Shown here: one piece after another, positions 37,606 through 46,206 of the stretch
How positions within the stretch are numbered: the first letter of the stretch is position 1
How the letters are laid out: every line of letters starts with the position of its first letter
Program-made: the position numbers and the translations under genes
Source of the DNA: an uncultured Oscillospiraceae bacterium
GTDB taxonomy: Bacteria > Bacillota > Clostridia > Oscillospirales > Acutalibacteraceae
DNA length: 64,000 nt
NCBI GenBank assembly: GCA_900541905.1
Contig: UQLQ01000001.1
Span: forward strand, 62,001 to 126,000
Reading direction: 5' to 3'
The notes under the pieces: generated by a model
Database searches by the model: none
The model's input: only the letters and a program-made list of their open reading frames with translations
Told to the model about the DNA's origin: nothing

Positions 37606-38955
37606 ATGGAACGTTTTTATCATTCAGTTACATTAGATGTAGACAAATGTGTTGGTTGTACCAACTGTATCAAAAGATGTCCTACAGAAGCAATACGCGT
37701 GAGAGAGGGAAAAGCAATTATTACGCCGGAACGTTGCATTGACTGTGGTGTATGTATTCGTGTTTGTCCCCATCATGCAAAAAAAGCAAAGTTTGACCAT
37801 TTGGAAATGTTGAATCGTTTTACATATAATATTGCGCTGCCGGCACCATCTTTATATGGGCAGTTCCGCCATTTGGATCATATAGATTTGATATTAACGG
37901 CTTTAAAACGCTTGGGATTTGATGATATTTTTGAAGTCTCCAAAGCGGCAGAGCTGGTATCGGATGCTACAAGAAAAATCATTTTGGATGGAAATATGCC
38001 AAAGCCGATTATCAGTTCGGCCTGTCCCGCTATTGTAAGATTAATTCGCGTTAGATTTCCGGATTTATGCGCCCATGTGCTTCCATTGCATGCGCCTATG
38101 GAAACAGCCGCGCTGCTTGCCAAGGAAGAAGCGCATCAAAAAACAGGGCTGCCAATAGAACAAATAGGAGTATTTTTTATTACACCTTGTGCTGCCAAAG
38201 TAACGGATATTAAGTCTCCTATCGGAACTACAATATCTCATGTGGACGGAGCAATTGCAATCAGCGAGATTTATCATCAGCTTGCAGATGCCATGAAGCA
38301 TATTGAAAAAGCAGAACCGTTGTCTCAGTCCGGTGTGATTGGAGTAGGATGGGCCTCCAGCGGCGGCGAGGCATCTGCTTTGCTGAACGACCGTTATTTA
38401 GCGGCAGATGGTATGGAAAATATTATTGATATATTGGAAGGTTTGGAAGAAGAAAGAATTCAAGAGCTTGATTTTGTGGAATTAAATGCTTGTACAGGAG
38501 GATGTGTAGGCGGCATATTTTGTATCGAAAATGCCTATGTTGCAAAAGCAAGGCTGCAAAGTTTGCGAAGATATTTGCCTGTGGCCAAAAATCATTTACC
38601 GGCGCAAATACCTGCTTACATGAAATGGACAGATGACCTGGAGTTTGCTCCTGTTTTAAAATTATCCGATAATTTAGAAGAAGCAATGGATATGATGAAT
38701 CGGATTGACAGTATGTGTGAGGAATTTCCGGGTCTGGATTGCGGCGCATGCGGAGCGCCCACTTGCCACGCTTTTGCAGAAGATGTGGTATGCGGTCTGG
38801 CAGATAAAAGCAATTGTATTTTTGTTATGAAGGAAGAAATCAAACAGGTAACGGATACATTGTCTCATATGGCTCATATGAATCCGCCATTGCAAAATAA
38901 AGGAAAGATTCAAAACCACAAGATACAAGGGGCTCATGAAAAGAATTCATCATAG
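37606..38955 (+). CDS. sensory-type [FeFe]-hydrogenase-like protein with Fe-S domains
   Basis: A 449-residue iron-sulfur protein. Two ferredoxin clusters (CVGCTNCIKRCP and CIDCGVCIRVCP, residues about 15-55), an H-cluster domain, and a C-terminal extra 4Fe-4S motif (CGACGAPTCHAF near 380) are seen. H-cluster motifs are SSACP (137-141), TPCAAK (193-198) and NACTGGC (294-300). Compared with catalytic enzymes (TSCCP/TSCSP and the C-terminal GGGQ), the proton-shuttling cysteine of the first motif is Ala139 and the GGG is lost. This is the pattern of putative sensory group C/D enzymes. No PAS domain is present. It probably measures H2 or redox state for the adjoining regulatory proteins. Confidence 0.88.
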   Translation: MERFYHSVTLDVDKCVGCTNCIKRCPTEAIRVREGKAIITPERCIDCGVCIRVCPHHAKKAKFDHLEMLNRFTYNIALPAPSLYGQFRHLDHIDLILTALKRLGFDDIFEVSKAAELVSDATRKIILDGNMPKPIISSACPAIVRLIRVRFPDLCAHVLPLHAPMETAALLAKEEAHQKTGLPIEQIGVFFITPCAAKVTDIKSPIGTTISHVDGAIAISEIYHQLADAMKHIEKAEPLSQSGVIGVGWASSGGEASALLNDRYLAADGMENIIDILEGLEEERIQELDFVELNACTGGCVGGIFCIENAYVAKARLQSLRRYLPVAKNHLPAQIPAYMKWTDDLEFAPVLKLSDNLEEAMDMMNRIDSMCEEFPGLDCGACGAPTCHAFAEDVVCGLADKSNCIFVMKEEIKQVTDTLSHMAHMNPPLQNKGKIQNHKIQGAHEKNSS

Positions 38956-39004
38956 AACAGTGTAAATATGATTGGCAAGAAGTAACGAGGAAGGGTGATT
39001 GTAC

Positions 39005-39337
39005 ATGACAGTACATCAATTAAAAGAATCACTGGAACTTACTGTTTTGGTAGAACAAGAAATAGATAAAGAAATAACCGGGTGTTACATTGGGGATTTG
39101 CTCAGTTGGGCAATGAGTAGGGTAAAGACTGGTGATGTTTGGCTTACGGTTATGGGAAATGTTAATGCAATTGCCGTAGCCGTTTTGTCAGATGCAGCTT
39201 GTATTATTTTAACAGATGCTGCTGCACTGGATGAAGAAGCCAAAGAAAAAGCACAGCAGCAAGGAATCACAGTATTTTCATCAAATGCAAACAGCTATCA
39301 GGTTGCAGTTCAACTATCGAGGTTATTGTCAGAATGA
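39005..39337 (+). CDS. second DRTGG domain protein
   Basis: A 110-residue single-domain protein related to the first DRTGG gene of this operon: it starts TVHQLKESLELTVLVEQEID, has the GCYIGDLLSWAMSRVKTGDVWLTV core and an IILTDAAALD segment. ATG 39005 follows AAGGGTGAT by 5 bases. It overlaps the PHP gene by four bases. The function is unknown; its constant company with sensory hydrogenases suggests a signalling or ligand-binding subunit. Confidence 0.8.
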   Translation: MTVHQLKESLELTVLVEQEIDKEITGCYIGDLLSWAMSRVKTGDVWLTVMGNVNAIAVAVLSDAACIILTDAAALDEEAKEKAQQQGITVFSSNANSYQVAVQLSRLLSE

Positions 39338-40068
39338 AACGAGTATACTATGACTTGCATCTGCACTCTTGTTTATCTCCCTGTGGAAGCGAGGATATGA
39401 CGCCGAATAACATTGTAAATATGGCTAAATTGATGGGATACGATATGATTGCGTTAACAGATCACAATTCCTGCCTAAATTGTGAGGCGACAGTAACAGT
39501 TGGGAAGAGAAACGGTTTGACTGTAGTTCCCGGTATGGAATTGTGTACTGCGGAAGATGCGCATACCATTTGTTTATTTCCCACAGTTGCAGATGCAATG
39601 GAATTTCATCAATATGTCAAACAGCATTCTTCGATCATGAACAATGACGCAGGGACTTTCGGCAAACAGATAATTATGAATGATTTGGATGAGCCGATTG
39701 GAGAAGAAACACAACTGTTAATCAATGCTGCCAATGTTGGAATTGATGATGTGGTCGCACTGGTGAATCAATATCACGGAGCGGCTTTTCCCGCACATAT
39801 TGACCGCAGTGCTTACAGTGTATTCTCAACATTGGGAGCAATACCGCCGGAAGCCAATTTTAAGGCTGCAGAGATTACACCTTATGCAGATGAAGTTTGT
39901 TTACTCAGAGAACATGCTGAGTTAAGAGATAAAATTTTACTTCGAAACTCAGATGCGCATTATTTAGAACATATGCTGGAACCAAATGCATGGCTTGCAT
40001 TGCCTGAATGTACTCCCGAATGTTTAATAGCTGCATTAAACGGTGAAATAGATATTACATGGAAATAA
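39334..40068 (+). CDS. PHP domain metal-dependent phosphoesterase
   Basis: A 244-residue protein of the PHP superfamily (histidinol phosphatase, polymerase exonuclease, nucleotide phosphatases). Metal ligands are visible: DLHLHSCLSPCG at residues 7-18, ALTDHN near 42, the PGMELCTAEDAHTICLF region near 69, AHID near 158 and NSDAHYLEH near 208. The substrate is unknown. In Clostridia this gene accompanies DRTGG and sensory-hydrogenase genes, hinting at a nucleotide signal. It closes the operon; only a weak terminator hairpin (40084-40133) follows. Confidence 0.85.
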   Translation: MKRVYYDLHLHSCLSPCGSEDMTPNNIVNMAKLMGYDMIALTDHNSCLNCEATVTVGKRNGLTVVPGMELCTAEDAHTICLFPTVADAMEFHQYVKQHSSIMNNDAGTFGKQIIMNDLDEPIGEETQLLINAANVGIDDVVALVNQYHGAAFPAHIDRSAYSVFSTLGAIPPEANFKAAEITPYADEVCLLREHAELRDKILLRNSDAHYLEHMLEPNAWLALPECTPECLIAALNGEIDITWK

Positions 40069-40082
40069 AGTGAATCAAAAAT

Positions 40083-40137
40083 TGCCGTGTGCAAGAGTAT
40101 TTTTAATTCATTTAATAAATTAGCACGCGGTAACTTT
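40083..40137 (+). terminator. weak terminator after the sensory operon
   Basis: TTGCCGTGTGC (40082-40092) pairs imperfectly with GCACGCGGTAA (40123-40133) over a 30-base AT-rich loop, followed by CTTTTT. Confidence 0.4.
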
Positions 40138-40215
40138 TTATGACTATTTGTTTAAAATTTCACATTCTTCGTGTATTTTTTGTCAATCTCTCTGGTATTT
40201 GAGAAAAAACTGTGA

Positions 40216-40261
40216 TATACTTAGCTGGATTGAACCCTATATTTTGTACAAAATATAGGGT
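40216..40261 (+). promoter_or_regulatory. hydrogenase operon promoter region with 28 bp palindrome
   Basis: A -10-like TATACT (40216-40221) is followed by a perfect 28 bp palindrome whose left arm is ACCCTATATTTTGT (40234-40247) and right arm ACAAAATATAGGGT (40248-40261). The palindrome falls at the expected transcription start and ends 40 bases before hndA, as a repressor operator or 5' hairpin would. It does not match the Rex consensus TTGTTAAnnnnnnTTAACAA well. Confidence 0.6.
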
Positions 40262-40301
40262 AATTTAGAGATATGTAAACAATCCTGGGAGGAGAACTAT
40301 T

Positions 40302-40796
40302 ATGCAAAAGCGTATTTCTACCCTGCCTTTTCAAGGAACAAAGGAACAACAAGAACAGCTTTTTAAAGTAATTGACGAAAACGGCGGAACACATGGTTCC
40401 GTTATGCCAATTCTTCAAAAGGCGCAAGAAATTTATGGCTATTTGCCAATTGAAGTGCAAACCATGATTGCAGAAAAAATGGATGTACCGCTGGAAGAAA
40501 TATACGGTGTTTCTACTTTCTATTCGTTGTTTGCATTGACCCCGAAAGGAAAATATAATGTTTCAGTTTGTATGGGAACAGCCTGCTATGTAAAAGGTGC
40601 GGCAGATGTTCTGGGCAAAATTTGTGAAGTGCTTGGTATTCAGCCAGAAGAATGCACACAGGACGGTAAATTTTCCATTACCGAATGCCGTTGTATTGGA
40701 GCCTGTGGTTTAGCGCCGGTTATGACCGTAAATGACGATGTATACGGGCGTGTTTCTGTGAGTGAAGTTGAAGATATTTTGAGTAAGTATGAGTAA
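40302..40796 (+). CDS. hndA: NADH-dependent bifurcating hydrogenase subunit A (NuoE-like)
   Basis: A 164-residue thioredoxin-fold [2Fe-2S] protein, like NuoE and HydC. Helical N-domain, then the cluster ligands CMGTACYVKGA near 87-92 and ECRCIGACGLAPVM near 128-132. It would pass electrons between the FMN subunit and the hydrogenase subunit in a cytosolic bifurcating enzyme that couples NADH and ferredoxin oxidation to H2 formation. GGAGGAG precedes the ATG. It is the first gene of the catalytic operon. Confidence 0.93.
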   Translation: MQKRISTLPFQGTKEQQEQLFKVIDENGGTHGSVMPILQKAQEIYGYLPIEVQTMIAEKMDVPLEEIYGVSTFYSLFALTPKGKYNVSVCMGTACYVKGAADVLGKICEVLGIQPEECTQDGKFSITECRCIGACGLAPVMTVNDDVYGRVSVSEVEDILSKYE

Positions 40797-40801
40797 TTTT
40801 T

Positions 40802-41341
40802 ATGCGTGAATTATCACTGAATGTTATGGATATTGTTCAAAATTCGATTTCGGCCGGTGCAACAGTTATTAAAATATCGGTTTTGGAAGAGAAAGAAAAG
40901 CTTACCATTGTAGTTACAGACAATGGTAAAGGTATGAGCAAAGAACAGGTATGCAAAGTAATTGACCCTTTTTTTACCACCAGAACAACCAGGAAAATAG
41001 GTATGGGAATCCCGCTGTTTAAAATGGAGGCGGAGATGACAGGCGGTAGTTTTGAAATAGAATCTGACCTTAATCAAGGAACGAAAGTGACAGCAACGTT
41101 CATTACAACGCATTTGGATATGCTGCCTTTGGGCGACATTAATGCCACTGTATGGTTACTGATTACCTGCAATCCACATTTAGATTTTATTTTTTATCGA
41201 AGAATTGGGCATTTGGATTTTACTTTGAATACAAAGGAACTAAAAGATATTTTGGGAGAAATTCCTCTGAATGCACCTGATGTCAGTCAGTGGCTGAAAG
41301 ATTATTTAACGGAACAAACCGCTTTACTACATGGAGGATGA
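40802..41341 (+). CDS. histidine-kinase-like ATPase domain protein in the hydrogenase operon
   Basis: A 179-residue GHKL ATPase without a dimerisation/phosphoacceptor domain. The N box is LNVMDIVQNSISAGA near residue 6; G1 VVTDNGKGMS near 40; F box DPFFTTRTTRKIGMGIPLF near 58. The last 70 residues are unlike kinases. Genes of this kind often lie between the NuoE-like and ferredoxin-like hydrogenase genes in Clostridia; it may be a regulator of the complex or of its expression, but this is not shown. It is 5 bases after hndA and ends inside the ribosome site of hndB. The ribosome site is weak. Confidence 0.85.
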   Translation: MRELSLNVMDIVQNSISAGATVIKISVLEEKEKLTIVVTDNGKGMSKEQVCKVIDPFFTTRTTRKIGMGIPLFKMEAEMTGGSFEIESDLNQGTKVTATFITTHLDMLPLGDINATVWLLITCNPHLDFIFYRRIGHLDFTLNTKELKDILGEIPLNAPDVSQWLKDYLTEQTALLHGG

Positions 41342-41346
41342 ATGAA

Positions 41347-41718
41347 ATGAAATCATTAGCTGAATTACAAGCAATTCGAGAGAAAGCCCGTGCTCAAATC
41401 AGTGTAAGAGAAGGGCAGGAAGATGGAATTCGCATTTTGGTGGGTATGGCTACTTGCGGAATTGCCGCCGGTGCACGCCCGGTTTTAACTGCTTTTATAG
41501 ATGAATTAGAAAAACGTGGAATTACCAACGTACAAGTGACACAAACAGGCTGTATCGGAATTTGCCAGTTTGAGCCGGTTGTCGAAGTGGTTGCTCCCGG
41601 AAAAGATAAAGTGACCTATGTAAAAATGACACCTGAAATGGCTGTTAGAGTAGTTAACGACCATATTGTAAATGGTAATGTAGTACAAGAGTTTACCATT
41701 GGTGCTCACACAAAATAA
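41347..41718 (+). CDS. hndB: bifurcating hydrogenase [2Fe-2S] subunit B
   Basis: A 123-residue thioredoxin-like ferredoxin. Ligand cysteines lie in GMATCGIAAGARPV near 36 and QTGCIGICQFEPVV near 76, as in HndB of Desulfovibrio fructosovorans and the N-terminal part of HydB. ATG 41347 is used because GGAGG (41333-41337) is 9 bases before it. It is probably an electron carrier between hndA and hndC products. It is co-transcribed with both. Confidence 0.9.
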   Translation: MKSLAELQAIREKARAQISVREGQEDGIRILVGMATCGIAAGARPVLTAFIDELEKRGITNVQVTQTGCIGICQFEPVVEVVAPGKDKVTYVKMTPEMAVRVVNDHIVNGNVVQEFTIGAHTK

Positions 41719-41731
41719 GGGGGAAAATGTA

Positions 41732-43519
41732 ATGTATCGTTCCAATGTACTCGTATGCGGCGGTACCGGCTGCTCTTCCTCTAACAGTCAGGAGATTATG
41801 CGCAGACTGGAAGAAGAGATTAAGAAAAAAGGTCTTGAGAAAGAAGTCAATGTAGTTTGTACCGGCTGCTTCGGTTTATGTTCATTAGGACCTGTTGTCA
41901 TTGTATATCCGGAAGGCTCTTTTTACAGCAAAGTTACTCTTGCTGATATTCCGGAAATTGTGGAAGAACATTTGCTGAAAGGAAGAATCGTAAAGCGTCT
42001 GTTATATCAGGAAACCATCGACAACGATGCAATTCATTCCTTGACGGATACACCGTTTTATAAAAAACAAAAACGAATTGCGCTGCGCAACTGCGGTGTA
42101 ATTAATCCTGAAGTAATTGAAGAATACATAGCCATGGATGGATACAGTGCTTTAGGTAAAGTACTGACTGAAATGAAACCGGAAGAAGTCATTCAAGTCA
42201 TCAAAGATTCCGGCTTGCGCGGCAGAGGCGGCGGCGGTTTCCCAACAGGATTAAAGTGGAGCCTTGCAGCCCAAAATGATGCTGACCAGAAATATGTTTG
42301 CTGTAATGCGGACGAAGGTGACCCGGGTGCATTTATGGACCGATCTGTGCTGGAGGGTGACCCGCACTCTGTTTTGGAGGCAATGGCAATTGCAGGTTAT
42401 GCCATTGGCGCTACACAAGGTTATATTTATATTCGTGCAGAATATCCGATTGCAGTTGAACGATTGCAAATTGCAATTCAGCAAGCAAGAGAATTGGGCT
42501 TACTTGGAAAAAATATCTTTGACAGCGGCTTTGATTTTGATATTGAGTTACGTCTAGGATCCGGCGCTTTTGTTTGCGGTGAGGAAACATCTTTGCTGGC
42601 ATCCATTGAAGGCCATCGCGGTGAACCTCGTCCTCGCCCTCCATATCCAGCAGTAAAAGGTTTGTATGGAAAACCTACCATTTTAAATAACGTTGAAACG
42701 TATGCCAATATTGCACAAATTATATTGCATGGGGCAGAGTGGTTCCAATCTATTGGAACAGAGCGTTCAAAAGGTACAAAAGTATTTGCTTTGGGTGGTA
42801 AAATCAAACATACAGGTTTGGTTGAGGTTCCAATGGGAACTACTTTACGAGAAATTGTGGAAGAAATCGGCGGCGGCGTTTCCGATGGCGGCAAATTTAA
42901 AGCTGCACAAACAGGCGGTCCTTCCGGCGGTTGTATTCCCGCTAAATTTTTAGATATTGAGATTGACTATGACAATTTAACTGAAATTGGTGCCATGATG
43001 GGGTCCGGCGGTTTAATTGTTATGGATGAATCCACATGTATGGTTGACATCGCAGAGTTCTTTCTCCGCTTCACTGTTGATGAGTCCTGCGGTAAATGTA
43101 CTGCTTGTCGTATTGGTACAAAACGCCTTTTGGAAATGCTGGAGAAAATCACCAGTGGCAGAGGTGAAGACGGTGATATTGAGAAGTTGGAATCCTTGTG
43201 CCACTATATTAAAGACAACTCTTTGTGCGCACTGGGTCAAACAGCACCTAACCCCGTTTTGTCTACTTTGCAATATTTCCGCGATGAATATGTAGCGCAT
43301 GTACATGACCATCGTTGTCCGGCAGGTGCTTGTAAAGAACTTACCATATTTAAAGTGTTGCCTGAAAAATGTATTGGTTGCACCAAATGTGCTCGTAATT
43401 GTCCTGTTGGCGCAATTCATGGTAATGTGAAAGAGCATCATTTTATTGATATGAACAAATGTATTAAATGCGGTGTTTGTATGGAAAACTGTAAATTCAA
43501 TGCAATTGTGAGAGAATAA
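41732..43519 (+). CDS. hndC: bifurcating hydrogenase FMN/NADH subunit C (NuoF/HydB-like)
   Basis: A 595-residue flavoprotein. An N-terminal thioredoxin-like [2Fe-2S] domain (VCGGTGCSSSNS) is followed by the NuoF core with the glycine-rich FMN/NADH site (GLRGRGGGGFPTGLKW near 150), the SLBB domain and the N3 cluster motif ESCGKCTACRIGTK near 450. Two C-terminal 4Fe-4S clusters follow (CIGCTKCARNCP and CIKCGVCMENC). This is the NAD(H)-binding and likely bifurcating subunit. ATG 41732 has GGGGG 7-9 bases upstream. Confidence 0.94.
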   Translation: MYRSNVLVCGGTGCSSSNSQEIMRRLEEEIKKKGLEKEVNVVCTGCFGLCSLGPVVIVYPEGSFYSKVTLADIPEIVEEHLLKGRIVKRLLYQETIDNDAIHSLTDTPFYKKQKRIALRNCGVINPEVIEEYIAMDGYSALGKVLTEMKPEEVIQVIKDSGLRGRGGGGFPTGLKWSLAAQNDADQKYVCCNADEGDPGAFMDRSVLEGDPHSVLEAMAIAGYAIGATQGYIYIRAEYPIAVERLQIAIQQARELGLLGKNIFDSGFDFDIELRLGSGAFVCGEETSLLASIEGHRGEPRPRPPYPAVKGLYGKPTILNNVETYANIAQIILHGAEWFQSIGTERSKGTKVFALGGKIKHTGLVEVPMGTTLREIVEEIGGGVSDGGKFKAAQTGGPSGGCIPAKFLDIEIDYDNLTEIGAMMGSGGLIVMDESTCMVDIAEFFLRFTVDESCGKCTACRIGTKRLLEMLEKITSGRGEDGDIEKLESLCHYIKDNSLCALGQTAPNPVLSTLQYFRDEYVAHVHDHRCPAGACKELTIFKVLPEKCIGCTKCARNCPVGAIHGNVKEHHFIDMNKCIKCGVCMENCKFNAIVRE

Positions 43520-43536
43520 GAGAGGAGTGTGGCAAC

Positions 43537-45285
43537 ATGTATCAGATTAAAATCAATGGAATGCCTTTCTCCGTACCGGAAGGCTCCACAATTTTGGAAG
43601 CGGCAAGATTTGCCGGTATTAAAATTCCTACCTTATGTTTTTTAAAAGATTTGAATGAAATCGGCGCTTGCCGTGTTTGTGTTGTAGAAGTAAAAGGAGC
43701 GCGCTCTTTGGTCGCCGCTTGTGTACATCCTGTAAATGAGGGCATGGAGATTTTTACAAATACTCCAAGAGTGATTGAATCCAGAAAAACAACACTTCAA
43801 TTATTGCTTTCTGTTCATGAAAGAAAATGTTTGTCCTGCGTACGTAACGGCACTTGCGAATTACAGCAGCTTTGTGCAGAGTTGGGTGTAGATGTTGAAG
43901 ATAAATTGGACGGAGAAAAACCGGCAAGTGTACCGGATACATCTACTGCTCATTTGGTGCGTAATAATGCGAAATGTGTGTTATGCCGCCGCTGTGTTGC
44001 AGCTTGTGAACATCAGCACGTAGCAGTAATCGGTGCAAACAACCGTGGTTTCGATACACAAATCGGATGTGCGTTTAACTTGCCTTTGGCAGAAGTAAGC
44101 TGTGTCTCCTGCGGACAATGTATCGTAAGCTGTCCGACAGGCGCGTTGGTTGAGCGTGATCAAACAGCCGAATTATTGGCAGCGATTAACGACCCTGAAA
44201 AATATGTTGTAGTGCAAACAGCACCTTCTATTCGTGCTACTTTGGGCGAATGTTTCGATATGCCGATTGGTACAAACGTAAAAGGTAAAATGGTAGCGGC
44301 TCTGCGCAGATTGGGTGTAGATAAAGTATTTGACACTGATTTTGGAGCAGACCTTACCATCATGGAAGAGGCTCATGAATTTATACATCGTGTCAAAACA
44401 GGCGGTGTATTACCCATGATTACATCTTGTTCTCCTGGTTGGGTAAAATTCTGTGAACATTATTTTCCTGACCTATTGCCAAATGTATCCACATGTAAGT
44501 CTCCTCAACAAATGACAGGTGCAATGTTGAAAACTTGGTATGCTGAGAAAAATGGGATTGACCCTAAAAATATTGTATCTGTAAGCATTATGCCTTGTAC
44601 TGCGAAAAAGTTTGAAATTGACCGAGAGGATCAGGATGCAGCCGGAGACGGTATTCAAGATGTGGATATTGTATTGACAACACGTGAAATTGGACGTTTG
44701 TTAAAACAATGCAACATTGATTTTGCAAATTTACCGGATGAAGAATTTGATCCTGCTATGGGAGTCAGCACCGGTGCGGGTGCTATTTTTGGCGCAACAG
44801 GCGGCGTTATGGAAGCTGCTCTCAGAACAGCGGCAGATACGATTTTTGGCGCACCTTTGGAAAATATAGAGTACCATGAAGTACGCGGCACACAAGATTA
44901 TAAAGAGGCAACTTATAACTTAAATGGGCTGGAAGTAAAGGTTGCTGTTGTCAGTGGACTGGAAAATGCCAATACATTATTGGAAAAAGTACGCTCTGGA
45001 GAAGCGGATTGTCAGTTTATTGAGATTATGTGTTGTCCCGGTGGTTGCGTTAATGGCGGAGGACAGCCGATACAACCGGCAGAAGTACGTAATTTCACTG
45101 ATTTAAAATCACTGCGTGCCAAAGCGTTATATGAAGAAGATAAGAATCTTCCGTTTAGAAAAAGCCATGAAAGTCCGATTGTTAAGCAAGTTTATCAGGA
45201 ATACTTAGAAGAACCGGGCAGTCATATTGCGCATCAAATTTTACATACCACTTTTGTAAAACGAAATAAAACAGTTCAGCTGTAA
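43537..45285 (+). CDS. hndD: catalytic [FeFe]-hydrogenase subunit D (HydA-like)
   Basis: A 582-residue enzyme producing or consuming H2. It has a plant-type [2Fe-2S] domain (GACRVCVVEV near 46), a NuoG-like His/Cys cluster (HERKCLSCVRNGTCELQQLC near 92), two 4Fe-4S clusters (CVLCRRCVAAC; CVSCGQCIVSC) and the H-cluster domain: TSCSPGW (296-302), MPCTAK (352-357) and EIMCCPGGC (496-504) followed by GGGQP. The TSCSPGW form is that of trimeric HydABC bifurcating enzymes. Maturases hydE, hydF and hydG are not in the window. It ends the operon at a strong terminator. Confidence 0.96.
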   Translation: MYQIKINGMPFSVPEGSTILEAARFAGIKIPTLCFLKDLNEIGACRVCVVEVKGARSLVAACVHPVNEGMEIFTNTPRVIESRKTTLQLLLSVHERKCLSCVRNGTCELQQLCAELGVDVEDKLDGEKPASVPDTSTAHLVRNNAKCVLCRRCVAACEHQHVAVIGANNRGFDTQIGCAFNLPLAEVSCVSCGQCIVSCPTGALVERDQTAELLAAINDPEKYVVVQTAPSIRATLGECFDMPIGTNVKGKMVAALRRLGVDKVFDTDFGADLTIMEEAHEFIHRVKTGGVLPMITSCSPGWVKFCEHYFPDLLPNVSTCKSPQQMTGAMLKTWYAEKNGIDPKNIVSVSIMPCTAKKFEIDREDQDAAGDGIQDVDIVLTTREIGRLLKQCNIDFANLPDEEFDPAMGVSTGAGAIFGATGGVMEAALRTAADTIFGAPLENIEYHEVRGTQDYKEATYNLNGLEVKVAVVSGLENANTLLEKVRSGEADCQFIEIMCCPGGCVNGGGQPIQPAEVRNFTDLKSLRAKALYEEDKNLPFRKSHESPIVKQVYQEYLEEPGSHIAHQILHTTFVKRNKTVQL

Positions 45286-45287
45286 AT

Positions 45288-45323
45288 AAAAGACTCCAAA
45301 GCATCGGCTTTGGAGTCTTTTTA
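45288..45323 (+). terminator. intrinsic terminator after the hydrogenase operon
   Basis: AAAAGACTCCAAAGC (45288-45302) pairs with GCTTTGGAGTCTTTT (45307-45321), a 15 bp perfect stem. Confidence 0.92.
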
Positions 45324-45426
45324 CCGTTATAAAATATTTCTTTGTAATAATGCAGAAATCAATTTGCAGTCATTCCTACCTTATGGTATGATATAGTAAA
45401 ATAGTCCCAATTGGAGAGGGGTTTAT

Positions 45427-46206
45427 ATGAAAGCGTTGTCTGATAAAAAAATGAATATAAAGTGGTACGAACTGGTAACCATAGCAGCAGGCTTTGCAAT
45501 ATTTATTTGGTTTTGTATTCCTTTTTTCTTTGGCATATTTAATATAGGGTCTTATTTTGGTATTGCTGTCAGCATTCTTGTTATGGCCTATTTTCCTGTA
45601 AAACGTTTTTGTAAAAGAAAATTGACTCAAAAACCATACTTTGTTACATTTAGTATTGTGAATTTTCTGGCTGTGATATTTGGAATTTGGATTGCATTTT
45701 TAACCGGTTTGATGATATTTGCAATCAATCAGGTACCTTTGGCGAATGTAACGGCAGTTGTATTGGGGTGTCCCCTTGAAGAAAATGAGTTGGGACCGTC
45801 ATTAACAGCAAGGTTAGACAGAGCTGTAGAATATTTAGAGGAAAATCCAACGGTAAATTGTGTGGTGACAGGCGGTCTGGGAGATAAAGATACGCCTTCG
45901 GAAGCAGAGGCTATGTATGATTATTTGGTGCAGAAAGGAATTTCCTCCAAAAGAATTGAAAAGGATACCAGCTCACGTAATACAAAAGAGAATTTAGCAA
46001 ATGCAAAACAGATTATTCAATCGAAAGGTTGGAACCAAAATATAGCGATTATTACTGAGTACTATCATGAATTTAGGGCAGGCAGATTGGCTGATGAATT
46101 AGGAATGCGTTCTTATGCAGTATGCGCTGAGACGCCGTGGTATATTTTTTCTTCTTCTTATGGAAGAGAAGTGCTTGCACTTACAAAATTTTTCTGTCAT
46201 ATTTAA
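45427..46206 (+). CDS. YdcF/SanA family (DUF218) membrane protein
   Basis: A 259-residue protein with three N-terminal membrane helices (residues about 15-100) and a DUF218 Rossmann-like domain: AVVLGCPLEENELGPSLTARLDRAVEYLEENP, VVTGGLGDKDTPSEAEAMYDYL, SRNTKENLANAKQII and ITEYYHEFRAGRLADELG. The family is linked to cell-envelope integrity (SanA, ElyC) without a defined reaction. GAGAGGGG precedes the ATG. It is a single-gene unit, with the repeat array starting right after its stop codon. Confidence 0.88.
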   Translation: MKALSDKKMNIKWYELVTIAAGFAIFIWFCIPFFFGIFNIGSYFGIAVSILVMAYFPVKRFCKRKLTQKPYFVTFSIVNFLAVIFGIWIAFLTGLMIFAINQVPLANVTAVVLGCPLEENELGPSLTARLDRAVEYLEENPTVNCVVTGGLGDKDTPSEAEAMYDYLVQKGISSKRIEKDTSSRNTKENLANAKQIIQSKGWNQNIAIITEYYHEFRAGRLADELGMRSYAVCAETPWYIFSSSYGREVLALTKFFCHI

